Positions 38,342 through 44,611 of a DNA stretch of 44,611 nucleotides are shown here, piece after piece. Numbering within the stretch: the stretch's first letter is position 1; every line of letters starts with the position of its first letter. The DNA comes from Betaproteobacteria bacterium (GTDB lineage Bacteria; Pseudomonadota; Gammaproteobacteria; Burkholderiales; SG8-39): assembly GCA_022340285.1 (NCBI GenBank), contig JAJDOG010000015.1, positions 1-44,611 on the forward strand, given 5' to 3'. The position numbers and the translations under genes are program-made. The notes below the pieces were generated by a model. That model was not told the origin of the DNA. It saw nothing but the letters and a program-made list of their open reading frames with translations, and made no database searches.

Positions 38342-39289
38342 GTGGTTCGACTACTTGGTGCGCTAATTCTCGGTGGGGCGGCATGCACGGCGCACGCCGA
38401 GATCGCGGTCGTCCTGAACTCGCAGGACGCGAGCGTGAGCGTCATCAACAAGTCGAGTTACGCGGAGCTCAGACGCATTCCGGTCGGGAAGGAGCCGCAT
38501 CACCTGATGCGCACGCCCGAAGGATCCGAGCTCATCGTCGCGAGCTCGGCCGGAAACGAACTGCTGTTCCTGGACGCTTCCACCGGCGACGTGAAGCGGC
38601 GCCTTCCCAACATCTCGGATCCCTACCAGATCGGCTTCAGCCCGAATCGGAAATGGTTCGTGGTGAACGCGCTACGTCTGAACCGCGTGGACATCTATGC
38701 TGCCGACGGTTTCAGACTGGTCAAGCGCATCCCGTTGCGTAGCACGCCCAGCCACATGGCTTTCAACCGTGCGAGCACGCACGTCTTCGTCACGCTGCAG
38801 GAGAGCGACGAGCTCGCCGCGATCGATCTTGCGCGGGCGGAGATCGACTGGAGGATGCCGGTCGGACGGCAGCCGGCCGGGATCTGGATGACGCCCGACG
38901 ACAAGCACCTGCTCATCGGAGTCATGGGACGCGGTCACGTCGAGGTCGTGGACTGGCGCGCACGCCGGAGCGTCAAGCAACTCGAGACCGCGCAGGGCGC
39001 GCACAATTTCCAGACGCTCGGGGACAGGCGACACGTGCTGGTCTCGAACCGGGCCGCCAATTCGATCTCGGTGATCGACCAGGAGACGCTCACGGTCGTC
39101 GACACGTTTCCGGTCCCGGGCGGCCCGGACGATATGGAGGTGACCGCGGATGGCAGGGAGCTGTGGGTCACCAACCGGTGGGCGAGGTCCGTGTCCGTGG
39201 TGGACCTGGCAACGCACAAAGTGGTGCGCAAGATCTCGGTGGGGCGCTCGCCGCACGGCATCTTCTTCGTCAATGCGGCGCGCGAGTAG
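38342..39289 (+). CDS. Exported YVTN-type beta-propeller protein
   Basis: 315 residues. GTG start at 38342; signal peptide (MVRLLGALILGGAACTAHA) with probable cleavage after Ala19. Then about seven 40-residue YVTN repeats, for example NSQDASVSVINKSS, GNELLFLDASTGDV, NRVDIYAADGF, SDELAAIDLARAE and ANSISVIDQETL. The fold is a surface or periplasmic propeller, often binding proteins or sugars. No active-site motif is seen. It overlaps the NodB-like gene by 17 nt, so the two are probably coupled. An exported three-gene unit follows. Confidence 0.85.
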   Translation: MVRLLGALILGGAACTAHAEIAVVLNSQDASVSVINKSSYAELRRIPVGKEPHHLMRTPEGSELIVASSAGNELLFLDASTGDVKRRLPNISDPYQIGFSPNRKWFVVNALRLNRVDIYAADGFRLVKRIPLRSTPSHMAFNRASTHVFVTLQESDELAAIDLARAEIDWRMPVGRQPAGIWMTPDDKHLLIGVMGRGHVEVVDWRARRSVKQLETAQGAHNFQTLGDRRHVLVSNRAANSISVIDQETLTVVDTFPVPGGPDDMEVTADGRELWVTNRWARSVSVVDLATHKVVRKISVGRSPHGIFFVNAARE

Positions 39290-40004
39290 TCTCGTCCTCG
39301 CCGCGGCGCTCGTCTTTTCGGGCCCGGGATATGCGGCGTGCAAAGGCACGCTCTATCTGACGCTCGACACCAGCAACATGTCGCAGGCCGAGAACATCGC
39401 GCGCATTCTCGCCCGGCAGGACGTCAAGGCGACGTTCTTCGTTGCCAACGAGAAGACGGTTCGCGGCGACTATTCGCTCGATCCCTCGTGGGGAGCGTAC
39501 TGGCGGGCCCGCGTCGCGGAAGGGCACGCTTTCGGGACGCACACGTGGGACCACTGGTACTTCCGCGGTGACCTGCCGAACGGCAAAGTGCGCTACGAGC
39601 GCAGCGGCAAGTCGCGCGAGCTCGACGCGCAAGGCGTCTGCAAGGAGCTGCGTCGCGTAGCGACCCGCTTCCACGAGCTCACCGGACGCGATCTCGACCC
39701 GATCTGGCGTGCGCCGGGGGGAAGAACGACGCCGAACACGCTGGCAGCGGCTAAGGCCTGCGGCTATCGGCACGTGCACTGGTCACCCGCCGGGTTCCTC
39801 GGCGACGAGCTGCCTTCCGACAAGTATCCGAACGACATGCTGCTCGCCCGGGCGCTCAAGAACCTGCGGGACGGCGACATCATGGTGATGCACCTCGGCA
39901 TCCAATCCAGGAAGGACCCGCTCGCGCACATCCTCGAGCCGCTGCTTGCCGGGCTGAAGCAGCGGGGGTTCTGCTTCGCGACATTGGCCGAAGCGAAGCC
40001 GTGA
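39273..40004 (+). CDS. Exported NodB-type polysaccharide deacetylase, atypical metal site
   Basis: 243 residues. ATG at 39273 starts a signal peptide (MRRASSLVLAAALVFSGPGYA). NodB motif 1 is TLDTSN: the first Asp (catalytic base) is kept, but the second (metal ligand in TFDD) is Thr. Motif 2 is HTWDH with both histidines. IWRAPGGRTTPN matches motif 3, and HLGIQSRK is near the motif with the catalytic histidine. It likely removes acetyl or formyl groups from a cell-envelope sugar; substrate unknown. Its GTGA stop overlap with the next gene suggests an operon. Confidence 0.78.
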   Translation: MRRASSLVLAAALVFSGPGYAACKGTLYLTLDTSNMSQAENIARILARQDVKATFFVANEKTVRGDYSLDPSWGAYWRARVAEGHAFGTHTWDHWYFRGDLPNGKVRYERSGKSRELDAQGVCKELRRVATRFHELTGRDLDPIWRAPGGRTTPNTLAAAKACGYRHVHWSPAGFLGDELPSDKYPNDMLLARALKNLRDGDIMVMHLGIQSRKDPLAHILEPLLAGLKQRGFCFATLAEAKP

Positions 40005-40984
40005 GCCGGCTCGGCGACGCAGTCGGACTCGCACAGACCTGGCTGTTCGAAGCGGCCGTGCAGCCGGCGCTCTATTGGCTCGACCTGGCGAGCCTGAGCG
40101 ACCTGGCATACGAGTCGCTCGAGTGGCTGATCTGGGGCGCGCTCGAGATTGCGGTGCTCTATGCGATCCTGCGCCCCCTGGAAGCCCACTTTCCGGCAGA
40201 GCGCTGGCGTGATCGTCGGCTGGTCGGCACCGATGTGCTCTACACCTTCTTGCATCGACTCGGCATCGTTCCCCTCGCGTTCTTCTTCCTCCTCACCCCG
40301 GTGGTCGATTGGACGGAAGGCACGCTCCGGCTGGCCGGCTTCCGGCCCTTCAACCTGGAGGAGGCGTTGCCTTGGGTCGCGACCAGTCCACTCGCAGCAT
40401 TCCTCCTGTACCTCGTCGTGCTCGACCTCTCCGACTACTGGCGCCACCGTCTGCAGCACCGATTCGAATGGTGGTGGTCGCTCCATGCGCTGCATCACAG
40501 CCAGCGCAAGATGAGCTTCTGGACCGACAATCGCAATCACTTGCTTGACGACATGATCGGCAGCCTGTGGTTCGCGGGCATCGCGCTCGCGATCGGCGTG
40601 CCTCCGGGACAGTTCTTGCTGATCGTCATAGCGACCCGGATGCTCGAGAGCTTTTCACACGCCAACGTGCGGATACGGTTCGGGTCCATCGGCGAGCGAC
40701 TGCTCGTGAGCCCGCATTATCACCGCCGGCACCACGCGATCGGCTTCGGCCACGAAGGGCCGTCGCGCGGGTGCAACTTCGCGGTGTTGCTTCCGGTGTG
40801 GGACGTGATCTTCCGTACCGCCGATTTCACGCGCCGCTTCGATCCGACCGGGATCCGTGACCAGCTCGCCGGAGCGCGCTACGGCGAGCGGTTCCTCGAG
40901 CAGCAATGGCTCGGGCTGCGGCGGCTGGCCTGCGCGCTCCGGCCACGGCAGTCGGCGGGAAGTCAGAGCACCTCGGCGGCGTGA
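40001..40984 (+). CDS. Sterol desaturase / fatty acid hydroxylase family membrane protein
   Basis: 327 residues. Integral membrane di-iron hydroxylase family. The histidine clusters HRLQHRF, HALHHS, and HYHRRHH (HxxxH, HxxHH, HxxHH types) are all present between several transmembrane segments (for example VPLAFFFLLTPVVDW and AFLLYLVVLDLSD). GTG start at 40001 overlaps the previous stop. It acts on a lipid in the membrane; substrate unknown. The 3' end overlaps the convergent phoH gene by 22 nt. Third gene of an uncharacterised envelope operon. Confidence 0.85.
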   Translation: MSRLGDAVGLAQTWLFEAAVQPALYWLDLASLSDLAYESLEWLIWGALEIAVLYAILRPLEAHFPAERWRDRRLVGTDVLYTFLHRLGIVPLAFFFLLTPVVDWTEGTLRLAGFRPFNLEEALPWVATSPLAAFLLYLVVLDLSDYWRHRLQHRFEWWWSLHALHHSQRKMSFWTDNRNHLLDDMIGSLWFAGIALAIGVPPGQFLLIVIATRMLESFSHANVRIRFGSIGERLLVSPHYHRRHHAIGFGHEGPSRGCNFAVLLPVWDVIFRTADFTRRFDPTGIRDQLAGARYGERFLEQQWLGLRRLACALRPRQSAGSQSTSAA

Positions 40985-42435
40985 TCCGCGAGGCGGGAGC
41001 GCTCGCCCCGCTGCAGGGTCACGTGGCCCGAATGGGCCCAGTCCTTGAAGCGATCCACCACATAGGTCAGCCCCGAGCTGCCCTCCGTGAGGTAGGGCGT
41101 GTCGATCTGCGCGATGTTGCCCAGGCACACGACCTTCGTGCCGGGGCCGGCGCGCGTGATCAGCGTCTTCATCTGCTTGGGTGTGAGGTTCTGCGCCTCG
41201 TCGATGATCAGATACCTGCTGAGAAAGGTCCGGCCGCGCATGAAGTTGAGCGACTTGATCTTGATCCGTGAGCGGATCAGGTCGCGCGTCGCGGCGCGAC
41301 CCCACTCGCCGGCCTCCTCGTCGGTGTTCTGAAGCACGTCGAGATTGTCCTCGAGCGCGCCCATCCAGGGCGTCATCTTCTCCTCCTCGGTACCGGGGAG
41401 AAAGCCGATGTCCTCGCCGAGCGGCACCGTGACCCGTGTGATGATGATCTCGCTGTACCGCTTCGATTCGAGCGTCTGCATCAGACCCGCCGCGAGGGTC
41501 ATGAGGGTCTTTCCGGTGCCTGCCTGCCCGAGCAGCGTCACGAAATCCACCTCGGGATTCATCAGCAGGTTGAGGGCGAAATTCTGCTCGCGGTTGCGCG
41601 CGGTTATGCCCCAGACCGCGTTGCGCTGGCTCGCGTAGTCACGGACCGTCTCGATGACGGCGGTGTTGCCGCTGCGCTCCTTCACGAGAGCATAGAGGGG
41701 CCGCTCGCCTTCCTGGTAGACGAACTCGTTCACCAGAAGTGCGCCGCAGAGCGGACCCTTGACGCGGTAATAGACGCGCCCGTCCTTGTTCCACGACTCC
41801 ATGTCCTTGCCGTGACGGTCCCAGAAATCGACCGGCAGCTCACGCGCCCCGGTGTAGAGGATCTCGGTGTCCTCGAGAACCTTGTCGTTGAAGTAGTCCT
41901 CGGCCGCGAGCCCGAGGGCACGCGCCTTGATCCGCATGTTGATGTCTTTCGACACCAGGATCACCTGGCGCTGCGGGTCGCGCCCTTGCAGATACATCAC
42001 GACGCCGATGATGTTGTTGTCCGACTTGCCGATCGGCAGGCTCGCGGGAACGTGTCCGTTGATGGTCTCGGTCTGCAGGAACAGTCGCCCGGTCGCCGTG
42101 TCCGCGGCGTGGCGGGCGAGGGGGATCCCGCCCTCGATCGGATCCGTCGACTTTCGTACGATCTCCTCGATGAACCGGCTTGCCTGCCGCGCGCTGCGCG
42201 CCACTTCCGACATGCCTTTCTTGTTGTTGTCCAGCTCCTCGAGCGTCATCATCGGCACGAAGATGTCGTGCTCCTCGAACCGGAACAGGCTCGCGGGATC
42301 GTGCATCAGCACGTTGGTGTCGAGGACGAAGAGCTTGGTGAGCGCGGGGCGTGCTTCGCGGCGTGTGCGGCGGGAGGAGGTGGCGGACGCGGGGGCGGAC
42401 CCCTGCGGCGCCTGCGAATCAGAGCGTCTTAACAA
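40963..42435 (-). CDS. PIN-PhoH family protein (predicted ATPase with PIN nuclease domain)
   Basis: 490 residues. An N-terminal PIN domain (FVLDTNVLMHDPASLF, residues about 36-52; conserved acidic residues D39 and D47) precedes a PhoH ATPase domain with Walker A GQAGTGKTLM and Walker B-like LIIDEAQNLT. PIN-PhoH proteins are RNA helicase-ribonuclease candidates. Start: TTG at 42435. There is no ATG, but AGGAGG at 42450-42445 with a 9-nt spacer decides it; this ribosome-binding site lies inside the bcp coding region. So bcp and phoH overlap by 17 nt and are coupled. It converges with the hydroxylase gene. Confidence 0.9.
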   Translation of the reverse strand: MLRRSDSQAPQGSAPASATSSRRTRREARPALTKLFVLDTNVLMHDPASLFRFEEHDIFVPMMTLEELDNNKKGMSEVARSARQASRFIEEIVRKSTDPIEGGIPLARHAADTATGRLFLQTETINGHVPASLPIGKSDNNIIGVVMYLQGRDPQRQVILVSKDINMRIKARALGLAAEDYFNDKVLEDTEILYTGARELPVDFWDRHGKDMESWNKDGRVYYRVKGPLCGALLVNEFVYQEGERPLYALVKERSGNTAVIETVRDYASQRNAVWGITARNREQNFALNLLMNPEVDFVTLLGQAGTGKTLMTLAAGLMQTLESKRYSEIIITRVTVPLGEDIGFLPGTEEEKMTPWMGALEDNLDVLQNTDEEAGEWGRAATRDLIRSRIKIKSLNFMRGRTFLSRYLIIDEAQNLTPKQMKTLITRAGPGTKVVCLGNIAQIDTPYLTEGSSGLTYVVDRFKDWAHSGHVTLQRGERSRLADHAAEVL

Positions 42436-42871
42436 AGTCGAGTACCTCCTGAGCGTGCCCCGGAACCTTCACGCCGCGCCATTCGCGGCGAATCTTGCGC
42501 TGCGCGTCGAGCACGAACGTGCTTCGCTCGATGCCGCGCACCTGCCGACCGTACATGTTCTTCATCTTGATCACGCCGAATTGCTGGCAAAGCGCCTCGT
42601 CCTCGTCCGAGAGCAGCTCGAACGGGAATTTCATCTTCGCCTTGAAATTCTGGTGTGATTTGAGACTGTCGCGCGAGATGCCGTACACCTCGCAGCCGAG
42701 ACGGCGAAACTCCTCGTGGAGGTCGCCGAACTGCGCGCCTTCCTTGGTGCAACCCGGCGTGTTGTCCTTGGGATAGAAATAGAGGACGAGCGACTTGGCT
42801 CGGCACTCCGACAGCTGGAACGCGCCTCCGGTGCCCGGAAGCGTGAAATCCTCGACCTGCTTGTCGCTCAT
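42419..42871 (-). CDS. bcp: Thioredoxin-dependent peroxiredoxin, BCP type
   Basis: 150 residues. Thiol peroxidase that reduces hydroperoxides with thioredoxin. Peroxidatic Cys is in YPKDNTPGCTKE. There is no Cys five residues later as in E. coli BCP, so a resolving Cys would have to be the one in LGCEVYGISRD or ALCQQFG, or the enzyme works as a 1-Cys type. Start at 42871 (MSDKQVEDF) is preferred; a longer frame adds an atypical stretch. It is coupled to phoH. Confidence 0.92.
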   Translation of the reverse strand: MSDKQVEDFTLPGTGGAFQLSECRAKSLVLYFYPKDNTPGCTKEGAQFGDLHEEFRRLGCEVYGISRDSLKSHQNFKAKMKFPFELLSDEDEALCQQFGVIKMKNMYGRQVRGIERSTFVLDAQRKIRREWRGVKVPGHAQEVLDFVKTL

Positions 42872-42940
42872 CGTCTGCCGTTCGCGAGGGGGTAGTCCAG
42901 CGATTGTTGATAAATTCCGCCCCGAGCGCAAGGTCGCGCG

Positions 42941-43813
42941 TTACGCAAAAAACCGCGCGAGCTCTTGCGCGGTCTCCTCCGGTCGCTCCTCCGGCAGATA
43001 ATGCCCGCAATCCAGTGATTTCCCGCCGACGTCCACGGCATACTCGCGCCAGTCATCGAGCGGGTGGAAGCATCGCTCGACCACGCCGTGGCTGCCCCAC
43101 AGCGCCAGCAACGGGCACTCCACTTTACGGCGTCCGAAGTCCGCGTCGTCGTGCTCGAGATCGATGCTCTCGGCTGCCCGGTAATCCTCGCAGGTGGCAT
43201 GGATTGCGGCGGGATCGCTGAAGCAGCGGACGTACTCGGGCCAGCCGCCGGACTCGAACGGCGCAAGGCCGGCGTACCGGCCGCCCAAGTGCTTGCGCAG
43301 ATACGCCTCCGGATTCGCGCCGATCAGTGTTTCCGGAAAGGGCTCCGGCTGAATGAGGAAGAACCAGTGGTAGTACGCCTTCGCGAATTCGCGCGTGGTG
43401 CGAGCGTACATCGTCCGCGTCGGGACGATGTCGAGCACCGCGATGCGCTGCACGCGCCCCGGATGGTCGAGCGCCATGCGGTGCGCTACGCGGCCGCCGC
43501 GGTCATGACCGGCAACGGCGAACCGTTCGAATCCGAGCGCCGCCATGACCTCGACCTGGTCGTTCGCCATGGCGCGCTTCGAGTAGTTGGAGTGATCGGG
43601 CAGGCCGTGCGGCTTGTCGCTGTCGCCATACCCGCGCAGGTCGGTCGCAATGACCGTGAAGTGCCGCGCGAGCGATGGTGCGACCTTGCGCCACATCACG
43701 TGAGTCTGCGGATAGCCGTGCAGGAGAAGAAGTGGCGGACCGCTGCCGCCGCGCAAAACGTTGATGGCGACATCCTTGGTCCGGATCTTGGTGTGCTGAA
43801 ATCCGTCAAGCAT
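42941..43813 (-). CDS. Haloacetate (fluoroacetate) dehalogenase, alpha/beta hydrolase
   Basis: 290 residues. Alpha/beta hydrolase with Asp nucleophile that splits carbon-halogen bonds of haloacetates. Compared from memory with the RPA1163 enzyme, every key residue is in place: nucleophile D104 with R105 and R108 (GHDRGGR), acid D128, halide-binding H149, W150 and Y211, and catalytic H271 (CGHYLPEE). HGYPQTHVMW is the oxyanion region. ATG at 43813. 69 nt before bcp and 9 nt after the ArnD-like gene; probably one leftward operon. The true substrate is unknown. Confidence 0.88.
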   Translation of the reverse strand: MLDGFQHTKIRTKDVAINVLRGGSGPPLLLLHGYPQTHVMWRKVAPSLARHFTVIATDLRGYGDSDKPHGLPDHSNYSKRAMANDQVEVMAALGFERFAVAGHDRGGRVAHRMALDHPGRVQRIAVLDIVPTRTMYARTTREFAKAYYHWFFLIQPEPFPETLIGANPEAYLRKHLGGRYAGLAPFESGGWPEYVRCFSDPAAIHATCEDYRAAESIDLEHDDADFGRRKVECPLLALWGSHGVVERCFHPLDDWREYAVDVGGKSLDCGHYLPEERPEETAQELARFFA

Positions 43814-43822
43814 GGGGCGGGC

Positions 43823-44611
43823 TCACGACAGGAAGGGGGCGCCCTGGGCGGCAAGCGTTCCCGAGCGGCCAGGAATGGCGTCCACGGCGACGTTGCAGCG
43901 GGGGAGCCGGCGCGGATCGAGTGATTCGTAGATGGCGCGCAAGGGGACGAGCTCATATCCCTGCGCCCGCCATCCCTCGAGCAGTCGCTCGAACGCCGGG
44001 GCGAACTTTCTGCCCTCGAGCTCGGCATGCAGCGTGAACACGTGCCCCGTCGGCGGCGGGTCCTGGGTCATCTGGAGGATGCGTTCCGCAACGTTGTCGA
44101 CGGTCACGCCGTCGAGTCCGATCAGCTCGTCCAGGGTGGGGAGCGTGGTGGGAATCTGCGGGCACGCGACGATCTCCGCGCGGTGCATCGGAATGAACGG
44201 CTCGCTGCCGCGCGTGTCGGACGCGTAGTCGAATCCGAGCCGCTGCGTGAAGCGGTAGGCGTGCCAGTTCATCTGCCAGCCGGCGGCGCCGTGGGCGCGC
44301 GCAGGCTCTCCGAACACCGATTCGAATCGCTCCCGGGCAAGCTGCATCTGGCGCTCGGTCCATCCAGCGTCGGCGCGCGCGACGCCGTCCTGCCATTTCA
44401 CGTGATCCCAGCAATGGATGCCGCACTCGAACCCGGCGTCGCGGACGTCGCGGAGCACGTCGGCACAGGCGACGCCTATGTCGGGACCAGGCAGCAGCGT
44501 GCCGTAGAGCAGGGTGACGAGCCCGTAGTGCGAAAGCACCGAAGTGCGGGAGACCTTGCCGAGAAATCCGCGCCGGAAGACGCGCTTGATCGCCCGTCCG
44601 GTGTGGTCGGG
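43823..44611 (-). CDS. ArnD-like NodB-fold deformylase (partial, 5' end outside window)
   Basis: At least 263 codons; the coding frame continues to the end of the window at 44611 with no start, so the N-terminus with the first NodB motif is missing. The reading before the ORF GTG (PDHTGRAIKRVFRR region) continues the protein and matches ArnD (E. coli ArnD: GPDNMGRHLWRL). CGIHCWDHVKWQ is the metal-binding histidine motif, and PQIPTTLPTLDELIG is as in ArnD. ArnD deformylates undecaprenyl-phosphate-linked 4-formamido-arabinose in lipid A modification. No other arn gene is visible, so the role is provisional. It runs into the dehalogenase gene with a 9-nt gap. Confidence 0.8.
   Translation of the reverse strand, partial: PDHTGRAIKRVFRRGFLGKVSRTSVLSHYGLVTLLYGTLLPGPDIGVACADVLRDVRDAGFECGIHCWDHVKWQDGVARADAGWTERQMQLARERFESVFGEPARAHGAAGWQMNWHAYRFTQRLGFDYASDTRGSEPFIPMHRAEIVACPQIPTTLPTLDELIGLDGVTVDNVAERILQMTQDPPPTGHVFTLHAELEGRKFAPAFERLLEGWRAQGYELVPLRAIYESLDPRRLPRCNVAVDAIPGRSGTLAAQGAPFLS

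Overview
The window is a gene-dense, high-GC chromosomal segment, most likely from a betaproteobacterium. The main evidence is gene order: accA-tilS; ndk-rlmN-pilW-rodZ-like-ispG-hisS-yfgM-bamB-der-hfq-hflX-hflK-hflC-DUF2065-hisZ-purA; then rnr-rlmB-rpsF-priB-rpsR-rplI-dnaB. PriB, the short HisZ/HflKC/DUF2065 arrangement and the HNH and DUF6352-like proteins all fit that class. I could not run a search, so genus and species stay open.

Layout. (1) 1-9200 is an accessory stress/low-oxygen region. It holds a nicotinate phosphoribosyltransferase, a Lon-like protease and a universal stress protein in one overlapping operon behind a well-spaced FNR-type site, then a hibernation factor (HPF), a convergent second FtsH, a small acidic protein, a DUF4126 membrane protein and a DksA/TraR-like zinc-finger protein with another FNR-type site upstream. 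(2) 9200-15040 carries a thioredoxin-TPR chaperedoxin, an HNH endonuclease, a DUF6352-like protein, a 3-methyladenine glycosylase, accA and tilS. (3) 15170-30670 is the long housekeeping run from ndk to purA. (4) 30670-37740 has twin palindromic repeats, a phosphoribosyltransferase, an antisense-oriented tRNA-Leu(CAG), rnr, rlmB and the ribosomal protein/primosome operon ending in dnaB. (5) 37740-44611 has a large intergenic region, an uncharacterised three-gene envelope-type operon (secreted YVTN propeller, NodB-like deacetylase, membrane hydroxylase), and a leftward operon of an ArnD-like deformylase (cut by the window end), a haloacetate dehalogenase with a complete active site, BCP peroxiredoxin and PIN-PhoH.

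The most interesting signals lie outside the proteins. Two intergenic regions each contain what looks like a complete small-RNA gene. At 8369-8529 (+) a perfect 16-bp palindrome, a correctly spaced sigma-54 promoter and a strong intrinsic terminator bracket about 75 nt. At 37801-37982 (-) a strong sigma-70 promoter and an intrinsic terminator bracket about 146 nt. In both predicted RNAs a CCUCCUCC anti-Shine-Dalgarno-like run sits in a large loop closed by a 6-bp stem upstream of the terminator. Together they suggest a small family of loop-presented anti-SD regulators, one switched by sigma-54 and one by the housekeeping sigma factor. This is inference from sequence and may overlap known betaproteobacterial sRNA families.
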